A stretch of DNA of 64,000 nt from Methylobacterium haplocladii (GCF_007992175.1 NZ_BJZT01000002.1:1-64000), one strand, 5' to 3'; shown: positions 40,364-51,458, counted from the stretch's first letter. Notes: generated from the sequence alone by a model not told the origin. A program made the numbers and translations.

Positions 40364-43123
40364 TCACGCCTTGCGGGCGCGTTCCCTCTTCAGCCGGTAG
40401 AGCGCGTCGAGCGCCTCGCGCGGCGTCATCGCGTCAGGGTCGAGTTCGTCGACGAGCGCGCCGACGGTATCGTCGACCATGACGGCCTGTGCGGGCTCAG
40501 ACGGTGGTGCATCCGCGAGACTCGCGAAAAGCGGTAGGTCGTCGATCTTACGGCGCGTCGGACGGTCGCGCTCGGACGCTTCGAGCCCCTTCAGGATGGC
40601 GCCGGCCCGAGCCACGACGCCCTTCGGCAGCCCGGCGAGGCGCGCGACCTGCAGCCCGTAGGATTTGTCGGCGACGCCCGGCACGACTTCGTGCAGGAAA
40701 ACCACGTCGCCACGGTGCTCGGTCACCCGCAGCGTCGCGTTGTCGAGCCGCGACAGCCGCTGCGAGAGGGCGGTGAGCTCGTGGAAATGCGTGGCGAACA
40801 ACGACCGGCAGCCGTTTGTCTCGTGCAGGTGCTCCAGGCAGGCCCAGGCGATCGACAGGCCGTCGAAGGTGGCGGTGCCGCGCCCGATCTCGTCGAGCAC
40901 CACGAGGGAGCGACGTGTGGCCTGATTCAGGATCGCCGCCGTCTCGACCATCTCGACCATGAAGGTCGAGTGTCCGCGCGCCAGATCGTCGGCCGCGCCG
41001 ACGCGGGAGAAGAGGCGGTCGACGAGGCCGAGATGCGCCGAGCGCGCCGGTACGAATGCGCCCATCTGGGCAAGCACGACGATCAGCGCGTTCTGGCGCA
41101 GGAAGGTCGATTTGCCGCCCATGTTCGGGCCGGTGACGAGGCGGATGCGTCCGCTTTCCTTCCCCGACAGGTCGCAATCGTTGGCGATGAACGGCTCGCC
41201 CGAGCGGCGCAGCGCCGCCTCGACCACCGGATGGCGGCCGCCTTCGATCGCGAAGGCGACGCCCGCGTCGAGCCCCGGACGCGTCCAGTCGAGCTCGACC
41301 GCCAGTTCGGCATGGCTTGCGGCCACGTCGAGGGCGGCCAGCGCCTCGGCGACGTCGGCGATCACCGTCGCCTGCGCCATGACGAGCGCAGCCAGCGCCT
41401 CGAACACCTCGCCTTCCATGGCGAGCACCCGGTCGGAGGCGCCGGAGATCTTCGATTCGAGCTCGCCCAGTTCGACGCTGGTGAAGCGCATGGCGTCGAT
41501 CATGGTCTGGCGATGCACGAAGTCGCGCATCAGACCCTTGAGGCAGGCTTCGCCCACGGCCTGCGGCACCTCGATGTAGAAGCCGAGCATGTTGTTGTGC
41601 TTGATCCGCAGAGTGCGGCAGCCGGATTCCTCGGCGTAGCGGGCCTGGAGCGCGGCGATGACCTTGCGGGAATCCCGGCCGAGCTCGCGCGACTCGTCGA
41701 TGTCGGCGCGGTAGCCGGCCCGCACGAAGCCGCCGTCGCGCCGGTTCAGCGGCAGGTCGTCGGCGAGTGCCGCGGCGAGTTCGGCGACGAGCCCGGAATC
41801 GATGCCTGCGAGGCGCTCGCCGATCGCGGCGAGCGCCCGCGGGGCTCCCTGCAGCGACGCGAGCCGCTCAGCGATCCGAGCGGCCGCGTCGAGCCCGTCT
41901 CGAAGCGCGGCAAGGTCGCGCGGCCCGGCGCGTCCGAGACCCGTCCGGGACAGCGCCCTGGCGAGGTCCGGCGCGCCGGCCAGCGCATCGCGCAAGGCGC
42001 CGCGCAAGGCCGCCTCCTCGGTGAGGTAGGCGACGGCGGCCTGACGCTGGACGATCGCCTCGAGGTCCGTCAGCGGGCCGGCAAGGTGCTCGGCCAGCAG
42101 GCGCGCGCCGCCGGCCGAGACGGTGCGGTCGATGGTGTCGAGGAGGCTGCCCTTGCGCTCGCCGGACAGCGTCCGCGTCAATTCGAGGTTCGCGCGGGTC
42201 GCGGCGTCGATCGACAGGGTCGCGCCGCTCGCCTCGCGGGTCGGGGCGGAGAGCGGGACGCGGGCGCCGATCTGCGTGCGCTCGATGTAGAGGAGCGCCG
42301 CACCGGCAGCGGCGATCTCGGCCCGGCTGAAGGCGCCGAACCCGTCGAGCGTCGCAACGCCGAACTGTTCGCGGATGCGCCGCTCGGCCGAAGCCGGTTC
42401 CAACTCGGCCTGGGCCAGCGGCACGACGGCAGCGGAAGTGTCGCGCCACAGTCGTGCCAGGGCGGGATCGGAGTGGATCGCTTCGGAGAGGACGATTTCG
42501 CGGGGCTCGTGCCGAGCGATGGCCGCCGCCAGTTCGCCGTCGGCGACTTCACTGAGGGAAAAGCGGCCGGTGGAGATGTCGATGGCGGCGAGCCCATAGG
42601 CCTGGGCCTGTTCCGAAATCTTCCGGCGCCCCACCGCCAGCAGCAGGTTGGCGCGTGCCGGGTCGAGCAGCCGGTCCTCGGTGATGGTGCCCGGCGTGAC
42701 GAGGCGCTGGACCTCGCGACGGACCACGGATTTCGGCCCGCGCTTCTTCGCCTCCGCCGGGTCCTCGACCTGCTGGCAGACGGCGACGCGATGGCCCAGC
42801 GCGATCAGGCGGCTGAGGTAATCGTCGGACCGCTCCACCGGCACGCCGCACATCGGAATCTCGTTGCCGCCGTGCTTGCCGCGCTTGGTCAGCACGATCC
42901 CGAGCGCCCGCGAGGCGATCTCGGCATCCTCGAAGAACAGCTCGAAGAAGTCCCCCATCCGGTAGAACAGGAGGCAGTCCGGGTTCGCCGCCTTGATCTC
43001 GATGTACTGCGCCATCATCGGCGTCGCGCCGACCCGATCGAGGCTTGGCGGCTCCTTGGTCACGGCATCCGCACCCTTCGCGTGCTGGTCGAGGGGAATG
43101 GATCGCAGGGCGGGACGGCTCAT
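40364..43123 (-). CDS. mutS: DNA mismatch repair protein MutS
   Basis: A 919-residue ATPase that recognises base mismatches and recruits MutL. The mismatch-binding [11 protein letters not shown] lies in domain I (about residue 55). The connector, lever and clamp domains follow. The ATPase domain has Walker [10 protein letters not shown] (near 666), Walker [17 protein letters not shown] and the signature [14 protein letters not shown]. The start at 43123 is ordinary for alphaproteobacterial MutS. Confidence 0.97.
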   Translation of the reverse strand: MSRPALRSIPLDQHAKGADAVTKEPPSLDRVGATPMMAQYIEIKAANPDCLLFYRMGDFFELFFEDAEIASRALGIVLTKRGKHGGNEIPMCGVPVERSDDYLSRLIALGHRVAVCQQVEDPAEAKKRGPKSVVRREVQRLVTPGTITEDRLLDPARANLLLAVGRRKISEQAQAYGLAAIDISTGRFSLSEVADGELAAAIARHEPREIVLSEAIHSDPALARLWRDTSAAVVPLAQAELEPASAERRIREQFGVATLDGFGAFSRAEIAAAGAALLYIERTQIGARVPLSAPTREASGATLSIDAATRANLELTRTLSGERKGSLLDTIDRTVSAGGARLLAEHLAGPLTDLEAIVQRQAAVAYLTEEAALRGALRDALAGAPDLARALSRTGLGRAGPRDLAALRDGLDAAARIAERLASLQGAPRALAAIGERLAGIDSGLVAELAAALADDLPLNRRDGGFVRAGYRADIDESRELGRDSRKVIAALQARYAEESGCRTLRIKHNNMLGFYIEVPQAVGEACLKGLMRDFVHRQTMIDAMRFTSVELGELESKISGASDRVLAMEGEVFEALAALVMAQATVIADVAEALAALDVAASHAELAVELDWTRPGLDAGVAFAIEGGRHPVVEAALRRSGEPFIANDCDLSGKESGRIRLVTGPNMGGKSTFLRQNALIVVLAQMGAFVPARSAHLGLVDRLFSRVGAADDLARGHSTFMVEMVETAAILNQATRRSLVVLDEIGRGTATFDGLSIAWACLEHLHETNGCRSLFATHFHELTALSQRLSRLDNATLRVTEHRGDVVFLHEVVPGVADKSYGLQVARLAGLPKGVVARAGAILKGLEASERDRPTRRKIDDLPLFASLADAPPSEPAQAVMVDDTVGALVDELDPDAMTPREALDALYRLKRERARKA

Positions 43124-43290
43124 GGGCGATGCTTAGCAGAAGCGATCGGCTGAATCAGGCAGGCGCCGCCGCTCGCCTGGGGAAACGGCTTCGCTTCCGG
43201 CAGCGAGAATGTTCGGCAGCATCGCTGAAAGTGGTGATTGAGGCCAGCGTCGCCTCGCGTTAAGCCCCGCTTCAACAAGAGGAAACGCCA

Positions 43291-45585
43291 GTGACCGACA
43301 CGAGCCCCATCCAGCCCCGCAAGCGCCCGACCTTCACCGACGAGGAGGCGCTCGGCTTCCATGCCGGCGCGCGGCCCGGAAAGCTGGAGGTGGTGGCGAC
43401 GAAGCCGATGGCGACGCAGCGCGACCTGTCGCTGGCCTATTCGCCGGGCGTCGCCGTGCCGGTGCTGGCGATCGCCGAGGATGCAGCGAAGGCCTACGAC
43501 TACACCGCCAAGGGCAACCTCGTCGGCGTGATCTCGAACGGCACCGCCATCCTCGGACTCGGCAACCGCGGTGCGCTGGCTTCGAAGCCGGTGATGGAAG
43601 GCAAGGCGGTGCTGTTCAAGCGCTTCGCCGACATCGACGCCTTCGACCTCGAAGTCGGCACCGAGGACGCCGACGAATTCATCGCGGCGGTGCGCTACCT
43701 CGGTCCGACCTTCGGCGGGATCAACCTCGAGGACATCAAGGCGCCGGAGTGCTTCATCATCGAGGCGCGCCTGCGCGAATTGATGGACATCCCGGTCTTC
43801 CACGACGACCAGCACGGCACCGCGATCATCGCCGCCGCCGGCGTCATCAACGCGCTGCACCTGACGGGGCGCGACATCGGATCGGCGAAGCTCGTGGTGA
43901 ACGGCGCGGGCGCCGCCGGCATCGCCTGTATCGAATTGCTGAAGGCCATGGGCTTCGGCCACGACAACGTCATCCTCTGCGACACCAAGGGCGTCGTCTA
44001 CGAGGGCCGGCAATCGGGCATGAACCAGTGGAAGTCGGCCCATGCCGCGCCGACGGACAAGCGCACGCTAGCCGAGGCCATGGAGGGCGCCGACATCGTG
44101 TTCGGTCTCTCGGTCAAGGGCGCCTTCTCCGCCGAAATGATCGCCTCGATGGCGCCGAACCCGATCATCTTCGCCATGGCCAATCCCGACCCCGAGATCA
44201 CCGTCGAGGAGGTCGGGCAGATCCGCACCGACGCCATCGTGGCGACCGGCCGGTCGGATTATCCGAACCAGGTCAACAACGTGCTGGGCTTCCCCTACAT
44301 CTTCCGCGGGGCGCTCGACGTGCGGGCCTCGGCGATCAACATGGAGATGAAGATCGCGGCCGTCGAAGCGCTCGCCGCGCTTGCCCGCGAGGATGTGCCC
44401 GATGAGGTCGCGGCCGCCTACCAGGGCAGCCGACCGCGGTTCGGGCGCGACTACATCATTCCGGTACCGTTCGACCCGCGCCTCATCCATACGGTGCCGC
44501 CGGCCGTGGCGAAGGCCGCGATGGAGACCGGCGTCGCCCGCAAGCCCATCGACGACATGGCTGCCTACCGCGACCGGCTCTCGGCCCGGCGCGATCCGGT
44601 GGCCGGCGTGCTGAACCAGGTCTTCGAGCGCGTGCGGACGTTTCCCAAGCGCGTCGTCTTCGCCGAGGGCGAGGAGGAGCTGGTCATCCGCGCCGCGGTG
44701 TCCTTCGCGAACCAGGGGCTCGGCACCGCGATCCTCGTCGGCCGCGAGGACCGGGTGAAGGCGAACGCGGCCGCCGCCGGCCTCGATCTCGACAGGCGCG
44801 AGAACATCGAGATCCGCAATGCCGCACTGTCCCAGCGCAACGACGCATATGCCGCGCATCTCTATGCGCGGATGCAGCGCCAGGGCTACCTGCTGCGCGA
44901 CTGCCATCGCCTGATCAACCAGGACCGCAACCTCTTCGCTGCGACCATGGTGGCGTTGGGCGATGCCGACGCTCTGGTGACGGGTGCGACCCGGAACTAC
45001 TCGCTGGCACTCGACGATGTCCGTCGCGTGATCGACGTGAAGCAGGGTCATCGGGTGATCGGCCTGTCGATCTGCGTGGCGCGCGGGCGCACGGTGCTGG
45101 TGGCCGACACCGCCATCACCGAGATGCCGAACGCTCAGGAGATCGCGGAGATCGCTATCGAGGCCGCCGGAGCCGCGCGCAAGCTCGGCACCGAGCCGCG
45201 GGTGGCGCTGCTCTCGTTCTCGACCTTCGGCCATCCGAAAGGTGAGCGTATGGAGAAGGTGCAGGAGGCCGTCCGGATCCTCGACGCACGGAACGTCGAC
45301 TTCGCTTACGAGGGCGAGATGGCCGCCGACGTGGCGCTCGATCGCGAACTGATGCAGCGCTACTACCCGTTCAGCCGCCTCAAGGAGCCGGCCAACGTCC
45401 TGGTGATGCCGGCGTTTCATTCCGCTTCGATCTCGACGAAGCTGCTGCAGGAACTCGGCGGGGCCATGGTGCTCGGCCCGATCCTGGTCGGCCTCGACAG
45501 GGCGGTGCAGATCGTGCCCCTCGGCGCGACCGATGCCGACCTCGTCAACATGGCGGCGCTGGCGGCCTTCGATATCGGCGGCTGA
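43291..45585 (+). CDS. maeB: NADP-dependent malic enzyme with C-terminal phosphotransacetylase-like domain
   Basis: A 764-residue MaeB-type enzyme: oxidative decarboxylation of malate to pyruvate with NADP. The malic domain (about 1-430) includes [29 protein letters not shown] and the nucleotide motif [16 protein letters not shown]. The PTA-like C-terminal half (about 440-760) usually lacks transacetylase activity and serves in acetyl-CoA-responsive regulation. With pckA at the other end of the window it links C4 and C3 metabolism, useful on C1 or C2 carbon sources. It is divergent from mutS. Confidence 0.95.
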   Translation: MTDTSPIQPRKRPTFTDEEALGFHAGARPGKLEVVATKPMATQRDLSLAYSPGVAVPVLAIAEDAAKAYDYTAKGNLVGVISNGTAILGLGNRGALASKPVMEGKAVLFKRFADIDAFDLEVGTEDADEFIAAVRYLGPTFGGINLEDIKAPECFIIEARLRELMDIPVFHDDQHGTAIIAAAGVINALHLTGRDIGSAKLVVNGAGAAGIACIELLKAMGFGHDNVILCDTKGVVYEGRQSGMNQWKSAHAAPTDKRTLAEAMEGADIVFGLSVKGAFSAEMIASMAPNPIIFAMANPDPEITVEEVGQIRTDAIVATGRSDYPNQVNNVLGFPYIFRGALDVRASAINMEMKIAAVEALAALAREDVPDEVAAAYQGSRPRFGRDYIIPVPFDPRLIHTVPPAVAKAAMETGVARKPIDDMAAYRDRLSARRDPVAGVLNQVFERVRTFPKRVVFAEGEEELVIRAAVSFANQGLGTAILVGREDRVKANAAAAGLDLDRRENIEIRNAALSQRNDAYAAHLYARMQRQGYLLRDCHRLINQDRNLFAATMVALGDADALVTGATRNYSLALDDVRRVIDVKQGHRVIGLSICVARGRTVLVADTAITEMPNAQEIAEIAIEAAGAARKLGTEPRVALLSFSTFGHPKGERMEKVQEAVRILDARNVDFAYEGEMAADVALDRELMQRYYPFSRLKEPANVLVMPAFHSASISTKLLQELGGAMVLGPILVGLDRAVQIVPLGATDADLVNMAALAAFDIGG

Positions 45586-45595
45586 GACGAAAAAC

Positions 45596-45630
45596 GAAGG
45601 CCCCTCCGACATCGCGCCGGAAGGGCCTTC
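45596..45630 (-). terminator. Intrinsic terminator between maeB and the His-rich gene
   Basis: A 13-bp stem with one mismatch (45596-45608 with 45618-45630) and 9-base loop. On the minus strand it is followed by CGTTTTTCG, a T5 run, so it terminates the His-rich gene. It also lies 10 bases after maeB and may serve both. Confidence 0.75.
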
Positions 45631-45665
45631 TCATCGATCAGAGCAATGACTTCGGAACGACGGTC

Positions 45666-45974
45666 TCAGTAGCGCGGGCCGTTCGTGGTGTTGCCAAGCT
45701 GCTGCTGGTAACCGGGACGCTCGGGATTACGCGAATTCGGGTTGCCGTGGCGCATCGTGTTCGCCCGGCGATGCATACGCTCGGCCTTCGTGGTGCGGCC
45801 GTGTCCGTAGTGATGGTGCCCGTGATGATGGCGGTGGCGGTGCATCACCTGCTCGACCGGATCGCCGGCGAGAACGCCCGGCTGCGGCATGGCGGGGGCA
45901 GCGGATGCGGAGTTTGCCCCCAAGGCGAGGCCGCCGAGCATGAGACCGGCCGCGAGTGTCTGGGCAAAGCGCAT
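45666..45974 (-). CDS. His-rich secreted protein
   Basis: A 102-residue protein. The signal peptide (about 1-26) has core LAAGLMLGGLALGAN and cleavage after ASA. The mature part has a His cluster (HRHRHHHGHHHYGHG, about residues 46-60), then an Arg/Asn-rich tail ending TTNGPRY. Such sequences can bind Ni, Zn or Cu in the periplasm, but no metal-transport gene is adjacent. It is followed by an intrinsic terminator. Confidence 0.75.
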   Translation of the reverse strand: MRFAQTLAAGLMLGGLALGANSASAAPAMPQPGVLAGDPVEQVMHRHRHHHGHHHYGHGRTTKAERMHRRANTMRHGNPNSRNPERPGYQQQLGNTTNGPRY

Positions 45975-46175
45975 CGTTGGTTCCGTTCGGTAGCGACGCG
46001 CCCATCGCGCGCCGACCGAACAAGTCGACACCGCTGTTTGCGTTCCATGCCTCGCGTCGGTTTTCTCTTCGGAACCGGTTGAGACCACGCGGGAATTCCG
46101 GTTGCCGACCGGGTCGCGATCTTTCGCGCCGGCTAACCGTTGCGTCGCACCGCGACCTGGGTCACCTGCGCAGGG

Positions 46176-48671
46176 ATGCCGATCCGCTTCGAACCTGCGC
46201 CTCTTCCGATCGACACGGTGCTGCCGCGCCTGATCGAGACGTTGCGTGGGGGAAGCGCGGCGGTGCTCGTGGCGCCCCCCGGCGCGGGCAAGACGACCCG
46301 CGCGCCCCTGGCGCTCCTCGACGAACCATGGCTCGATAACAAGAAGATCATTCTGCTCGAACCGCGGCGGTTGGCCGCCCGCGGCGCCGCCGAGAGAATG
46401 GCCGGGACCCTCGGCGAGAGCGTCGGAGACACGGTGGGATTGCGCGTTCGGCTCGGTTCGAAGATCTCGGCTCGAACCCGGATCGAAGTCGTCACCGAAG
46501 GCGTGTTCTCGCGCATGATCCTCGACGATCCGGAACTCTCGGGCGTCGGCGCGGTGCTGTTCGACGAGTTTCACGAGCGCTCCCTCGACTCCGATCTCGG
46601 CCTCGCCCTGGCCCTCGATGCGCAGGCCGGGTTGCGTGAGGACCTGCGCATCCTGGTGATGTCGGCCACGCTCGATGGCGCGCGCGTCGCGGCGCTGCTC
46701 GGAGATGCGCCGGTGGTCGAGTCCGAGGGCCGTGCCCATCCGGTCGAGACGCGCCATCTCGACCGAGACGCCAATGCGCGGATCGAGGACTCCATGGCCG
46801 AGGCGATCCTGCGGGCACTGCGGGCGGATGCCGGCTCCGTGCTCGCCTTCCTGCCGGGACAGGCGGAAATCCGCCGCGTGGCCGAACGTCTCGAGGGTCG
46901 GGTCGGGCCGGACGCCGAGATCGCCCCCCTCTACGGTGCACTGACGCAGGCGGAGCAGGATCGAGCGGTCAGGCCGGCGACGGACGGACGACGGAAGGTC
47001 GTGCTGGCGACCTCGATCGCCGAGTCCTCCCTCACGATCGAAGGCGTTCGCATTGTCGTGGATTCCGGCCTGTCGCGGGTGCCGGTCTACGAGCCTGGGA
47101 ACGGCCTGACCCGCCTCGTGACCGCCCGCGCCTCCCGTGCTTCGGTCGACCAGCGGCGCGGGCGTGCGGGGCGCACCGAGCCGGGCATCTGCTGGCGGCT
47201 CTGGGCCGAGGCGGCCACGGGGGCGCTGGAGCCGTTCGCGCGCTCCGAAATCCTCGCCGCCGATCTTTCCGGCCTCCTCCTCGACTGCGCCGCCTGGGGC
47301 GTCGGGGATCCAAGAACGCTGCGGTTTCTCGATGCCCCGCCGCCCGCTGCCCTCGCTGAAGCGCGGGCCCTGCTGACCCGGCTCGGCGGGCTCGATGCGG
47401 ACGGACGGATCACCCCTACGGGCGCTGCACTGCGGGCGCTGCCTTTGCCGCCGCGCCTGGCCCGAATGGTGGTCACTGCCGCGGGCGTCGGCGCCGCACG
47501 CCGAGCCTCCGAATTGGCGGCGGTTCTGGTCGAGCGTGGGCTCGGCGGCGACAGTGCCGATCTGGCGGAACGGCTGGAGCGGTTCGCGCGCGAACGCGTC
47601 GGCCGGGCGGGCGACATGCGGCGGCTGGCAGAGGGCTGGGCGCGGCAGGCCGAGCGGGCCGTCATCGCGCCGGACATCCCCGGCCTGACCGCGGAGATGC
47701 TGTCCGAGCCCGGAGCGCTTCTGGCGCTGGCGTATCCCGATCGGATCGCGCGGTCGCGGGGCCGGGACGGGGCCTTCGTGATGGTGAACGGCCGTGCGGG
47801 GCGGCTCGACCCGGCGAGCGCACTGGCCCGCGAGACCTTCATCACCGTGGCCGACCTCGCCGGAAGCGCCGCGTCGGGGCGGATCCTCGGTGCTGCCGCG
47901 ATCGGTTCGGTCGCGATCGAGACCCTCGCCGGGGCGGCCATCACGAGCACCACGGATGTCGTCTTCGACACCGCTTCGAGCCAATTGCGGGCTCGCGCCG
48001 TCCGGCGGCTCGGCGCGGTCACCCTCGGCGAGCGCCCGCTGCCGGTGTCGGACGATGAAGAGACCGCAAAGATCCTGGCCCGCGGCCTCGCCGGTCTCGG
48101 CCTCGACCGGCTGCCCTGGAGTCCGGCACAGACCCAGTGGCGGGCGCGAGTCCGGTTCCTGCGCGAGGCGGAGGGCGGCGAATGGCCGGATCTCTCGGAC
48201 GAGGCGCTGGCCGGTTCGACGGAGACTTGGCTCGCCCCGGCAATCGTCGGCCGCACCGGCCTCGGCACGGTGACGGCGGACGATCTCGGCCGGGCGCTTG
48301 ATGGCCTGCTGCCCTGGAGCCTCCGGGCGCGGCTCGAGGCGGAAGCACCGACCCATCTCGACGTGCCCACCGGTTCGCGCATCCCGATCGACTACGAAGC
48401 CGGGCCGGAGCCCGTTCTCGCGGTGCGGGTGCAGGAACTGTTCGGGCTCGATCGGCATCCGAGCCTCGGCGGCGGACGGGTGCCGGTGGTGCTCCACCTG
48501 CTCTCCCCGGCTCACCGTCCGATCCAGATCACCCGCGACCTACCCGGCTTCTGGCGCGGCTCCTGGGCCTCCGTGCGCTCCGACATGCGCGGCCGCTATC
48601 CCCGCCATCCCTGGCCCGAGGACCCTCTCTCGGAAGCGCCGACGCGTCGGGCGAAGCCGAGGGGAACGTGA
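46176..48671 (+). CDS. hrpB: ATP-dependent helicase HrpB
   Basis: An 831-residue DEAH-type RNA helicase. Motif I GAGKT (36-40), motif II DEFH (near 130, the usual HrpB variant), motif III SAT, motif V/VI region including SIAESSLTIEGVRIVVDSG and QRRGRAGRTEPG, and the C-terminal HrpB domain are all present. ATG 46176 is preferred over ATG 46140. The stop overlaps the next start (GTGA). Its cellular role is poorly known in most bacteria. Confidence 0.93.
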   Translation: MPIRFEPAPLPIDTVLPRLIETLRGGSAAVLVAPPGAGKTTRAPLALLDEPWLDNKKIILLEPRRLAARGAAERMAGTLGESVGDTVGLRVRLGSKISARTRIEVVTEGVFSRMILDDPELSGVGAVLFDEFHERSLDSDLGLALALDAQAGLREDLRILVMSATLDGARVAALLGDAPVVESEGRAHPVETRHLDRDANARIEDSMAEAILRALRADAGSVLAFLPGQAEIRRVAERLEGRVGPDAEIAPLYGALTQAEQDRAVRPATDGRRKVVLATSIAESSLTIEGVRIVVDSGLSRVPVYEPGNGLTRLVTARASRASVDQRRGRAGRTEPGICWRLWAEAATGALEPFARSEILAADLSGLLLDCAAWGVGDPRTLRFLDAPPPAALAEARALLTRLGGLDADGRITPTGAALRALPLPPRLARMVVTAAGVGAARRASELAAVLVERGLGGDSADLAERLERFARERVGRAGDMRRLAEGWARQAERAVIAPDIPGLTAEMLSEPGALLALAYPDRIARSRGRDGAFVMVNGRAGRLDPASALARETFITVADLAGSAASGRILGAAAIGSVAIETLAGAAITSTTDVVFDTASSQLRARAVRRLGAVTLGERPLPVSDDEETAKILARGLAGLGLDRLPWSPAQTQWRARVRFLREAEGGEWPDLSDEALAGSTETWLAPAIVGRTGLGTVTADDLGRALDGLLPWSLRARLEAEAPTHLDVPTGSRIPIDYEAGPEPVLAVRVQELFGLDRHPSLGGGRVPVVLHLLSPAHRPIQITRDLPGFWRGSWASVRSDMRGRYPRHPWPEDPLSEAPTRRAKPRGT

Positions 48672-49114
48672 GGGTGAAGCGCCTCGCGCGGGTCGCAGCC
48701 TGGTTCGACCCGCGTGGGCGACTGTCGCGGCGGGTCTATGCACGGGTGGTCGTCAGGCTGCTGCTGCTGTCGGTGGCGCTGTTCTGCGCGGCGATCGTCC
48801 TCGGTTCGCAAGGCTGGCGCGAAGCCGCGTTGGCTGCTGTCGGCGGGATCGTCGGCATCTGGCTCGCGAGCCTCGCCCAAGCCATCCGCCGGCTACACGA
48901 TCGCGGCCGCTCGGGCTGGTGGCTTTCGATCCCCCTGATCCTCACGGCGCTGAGCTTCGTCCCCGTCGAGACGCAGGCCGACGCCCATCCGCTCGCCGTG
49001 GTCGCCTATACCGTCGCGACGCTGGTCGCCTCGGCCTGGTTCCTGATGGAGACATTGGGCCGGCACGGGACAGCGGGACCGAACGGGTACGGGCCCGAGC
49101 CGCCGGGCCGATGA
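48668..49114 (+). CDS. DUF805 family membrane protein
   Basis: A 148-residue protein with about three to four membrane helices and the DUF805 signature RRLHDRGRSGWW near the middle. It starts at a GTG overlapping the hrpB stop by four bases. GTG 48674 is an alternative. Function unknown; the family is widespread in bacterial inner membranes. Confidence 0.84.
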   Translation: MRVKRLARVAAWFDPRGRLSRRVYARVVVRLLLLSVALFCAAIVLGSQGWREAALAAVGGIVGIWLASLAQAIRRLHDRGRSGWWLSIPLILTALSFVPVETQADAHPLAVVAYTVATLVASAWFLMETLGRHGTAGPNGYGPEPPGR

Positions 49115-49241
49115 CGCGGTGACCGTCTCCCGCTCGAGCCGTTATCTCTGTGTGCGCCGCCAGAACAGCGCATTACGCCGCGGCACAGCAGCGGACCGAA
49201 TGCTGCGCCTTTCATTGTCGTTTCCGTACGGGATCAGCAGA

Positions 49242-49640
49242 TCAGCACCAGGTGTAGCCGAGGGTTACCCGGGTCCGGCGTGTCTCTTCTGGTCCGGGCT
49301 CCGCGCCGTGGACCCGGAATGAAAACAGCATGAGGGCAGCTGCCCAGGCGAACGACGATCACCCCAGTTTGGCGTTCGCCGACGACGGACAAGGCTTCGG
49401 CCGAACAGTGTCTGGCGAAGCGGTGCCGGTGGCCTCGTCGATCATGCGGTCCAGCAGTGGAACGCGTTCGTCGCCGGGGGGCGCGCGTCGCATTCGGCCT
49501 GATGCCGATCTCGACGTGGATTACGGACCGGTACTCGGCTTGCTGTCGCACGGATTGGCCACAGCCATTTCGGAACGGGCGAGAGCCCGTGAAAAGCGTG
49601 TCCGCCCCAATTGCTTCCGACCGTCCCGCCTATTTTCCGC
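49242..49640 (-). pseudogene. Possible decayed phytanoyl-CoA dioxygenase-like gene fragment
   Basis: On the minus strand three pieces in two frames read like coding sequence. A first piece (roughly 49640-49495) contains EYRSVIHVEIGIRP. After a shift near 49493 comes RAPPGDERVPLLDRMIDEA. After an in-frame stop (49359-49361) comes FRVHGAEPGPEETRRTRVTL, ending at 49242. The last piece resembles the second-His and 2-oxoglutarate-Arg region of PhyH-type oxygenases. The family call is my inference and the whole may be chance. Confidence 0.3.
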
Positions 49641-50027
49641 ACGACAGCGTCGAGCGGCAGACGGGCCGGAAAGAAACCGTTCGATCCAGCTATCAGCGGG
49701 TTCGCAAAACAACGCTCGGCAGCTTGCCAGAGTGCCCTGACGAACGCCGAAAAAAAAGGATCGCATGGGCCTTAAACTGCATCAACATTGATTCCATTTA
49801 CATGAATATTCTTCCTTGTAACTGACGCGAAGGAGGATATATCCTGATCGACTTACGCGGCAATTTCAGAAATTCGGCCGGAAATCTGTCGGGTACCCGA
49901 CGGAGACATCGGGTTATCTTGCTCAGGCGAGGAAAATCCTAAAAAGCCGGTTGCCGCTCGCGACCCCGGTGGGCGAGGGCGGCCGAGAGACAGCGAGAGC
50001 TTTTTCTCTTGTTGGAAAGAGCTCAAC
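49641..50027. other. AT-rich gene-poor region upstream of the Crp/Fnr-type regulator
   Basis: No supported gene. From about 49745 to 49880 the sequence is notably AT-rich for this genome (A8 run, TTACATGAATATTCTTCC, GGAGGATATATCC). It probably holds the promoter of the regulator. A near-palindrome GAAATTCGGCCGGAAATC lies around 49868-49885, a possible operator. Confidence 0.35.
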
Positions 50028-50741
50028 GTGTCCGTGCAGCCACCTGTCAGGAACCGCCTCCTTCGGCATTGCGAAGCCTCGGATTTCGCGCGGCTCGAAC
50101 CCCATCTGGTACCGATCCAGCTCGATCTGCGGCAGTCGCTGATCTCGCCGAACGAGCCGATCGATCAACTGGTTTTCCCGGAGAGCGGATTCGTTTCGAT
50201 CGTCACGGGCCGACCGGGACGACAGACCGAAATCGGACTGATCGGCAACGAAGGCGTGGTCGGGGCCGTACCCGTTCTACTGGCCGGCGATCGTACGCCC
50301 GACGCGCATTTCGTGCAGGCTGCCGGCCACGGCCTGAGCATCGGCGTCGAGGCGTTGCGGGCCGCCACCGAGGCGAGCAAGAGCCTGGAAAAGCTCCTTC
50401 TGAGCTTCATCCAGACGCTGATGATCCAGACGGCACAGACGGCCTACGCCAACCTCAGTCATACGCTCGACACACGGCTCGCCCGCTGGCTTCTGATGTG
50501 CCAGGACCGCCTGGGCGGAAGCGAGCTCGCGGTGACGCACGAATTCCTCGGCATCATGCTCGGCGTCCAGCGGTCGAGCGTCACGGTGGCGATTCAGATG
50601 ATCGAAGGCAACCAGCTCATCCGTGCCCGGCGCGGCCGGATCGAGGTGCTCGACCGGCCCGGGCTCGAGGCGGCCGCCGGCGATTCCTATGGACTGCCCG
50701 AGGCTGAATACACGCGATTGATCGGGGACTCGACGGTATAA
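50028..50741 (+). CDS. Crp/Fnr family transcriptional regulator
   Basis: A 237-residue protein with an N-terminal cyclic-nucleotide-binding-like domain (about 15-130; VFPESGFVSIVT) and a C-terminal winged helix. The HTH lies near 175-200 (HEFLGIMLGVQRSSVTVAIQ). It lacks a Cys cluster for an Fe-S sensor and looks like the short Crp-like regulators common in Methylobacterium and rhizobia. It starts at GTG 50028 behind GGAAAGAG. Effector and targets are unknown. Confidence 0.88.
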   Translation: MSVQPPVRNRLLRHCEASDFARLEPHLVPIQLDLRQSLISPNEPIDQLVFPESGFVSIVTGRPGRQTEIGLIGNEGVVGAVPVLLAGDRTPDAHFVQAAGHGLSIGVEALRAATEASKSLEKLLLSFIQTLMIQTAQTAYANLSHTLDTRLARWLLMCQDRLGGSELAVTHEFLGIMLGVQRSSVTVAIQMIEGNQLIRARRGRIEVLDRPGLEAAAGDSYGLPEAEYTRLIGDSTV

Positions 50742-51076
50742 TCTCTGGGACGGCACGATCGGGTTGGCGTGCGGCAACCAGCGCCGCGAGCTGCCGGAGT
50801 GAAAAACACTGCGCTTGCTGAGCTGACCTCGGCCGATGACGGTCTTGTCATCTCGCTCTCAAACAGCCGCGGTATTTTGAGCCGCGGCAGCCAGTTGTCC
50901 GAAATAATCTTGCGCCGCTCTCGTCTCTTCAGGCGCGAAAGGAAGGTATCCGAGGTTGCGCCCCCGTTGTGTCGGGTATACGACATAGGAATCGCTGGCC
51001 GGGATTTTATGGGCGTCGGCGACTGAGAGACATGCGCTCCCGCCCGTGGGCTCCGGGCCGTTTGCGGGCAGGCCTC
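50742..51076. other. Intergenic region after the Crp/Fnr-type gene
   Basis: About 335 bases with no supported gene. A minus-strand frame (51217-50687) is open but lacks coding character. GCCGCGG occurs twice near 50870-50890. Nothing else stands out. Confidence 0.4.
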
Positions 51077-51274
51077 ATGACACAGGGCGACGATCCAATC
51101 CTCACGAGAATCGCGCGTGATATCACGTGGGCGCGAGACAACCTGGGTGAACGAGAGGGGTCGTTTCGACTGCGCGTCCTGCTCGATATGATTGCGATCG
51201 AGCTGGCGAGCCGGCAACGGGTGGTGCCTAGAGGTCCTCCACCTGACAGACCAGGCGAACCTTCAGCCGGGTGA
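51077..51274 (+). CDS. Small hypothetical protein
   Basis: A 65-residue helical charged protein (ILTRIARDITWARDNLGERE, LRVLLDMIAIELASRQ) with a Pro-rich end. ATG 51077 (MTQGDDP) is preceded by a weak GGCAGG; ATG 51032 is an alternative. No family is recognised with confidence. The 3' end overlaps the convergent DUF6894 gene by 47 bases. Confidence 0.5.
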   Translation: MTQGDDPILTRIARDITWARDNLGEREGSFRLRVLLDMIAIELASRQRVVPRGPPPDRPGEPSAG

Positions 51275-51458
51275 GCCCATCTTCGTTTCGCACCGTTAGG
51301 ACGAGGGTTGTCTCCCCAGTGTTTTCGCCTCCCTTCGTCGTGGCTTCCGTCGCAACCCGCAGGGCTTCACTGCGGAGCAGATCTGGATCGGCAACCTCAT
51401 GCACGATCTCGTTTCGACTGTTCGAGCCATCGTCGAGGTCGAAATAATACCGAGCCAC
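51228..51458 (-). CDS. DUF6894-like small protein
   Basis: A 76-residue protein beginning MARYYFDLDDG, followed by HEVADPDLLRSEALRVA and a TLVLTVRNEDG strand. This matches the small YFD-H-D-G proteins present in many copies in Methylobacterium and Bradyrhizobium. Function unknown. Confidence 0.75.
   Translation of the reverse strand: MARYYFDLDDGSNSRNEIVHEVADPDLLRSEALRVATEATTKGGENTGETTLVLTVRNEDGLTRLKVRLVCQVEDL

Noticed and set aside
45666..48515. 949-codon open frame on the minus strand covering hrpB
   Set aside because: It is the antisense shadow of hrpB in GC-rich sequence. Only its last 102 codons (the His-rich protein) have a signal peptide and a plausible own start.
50687..51217. 176-codon minus-strand frame after the Crp/Fnr-type gene
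   Set aside because: It overlaps the regulator 3' end and a small plus-strand gene, with no conserved motif.
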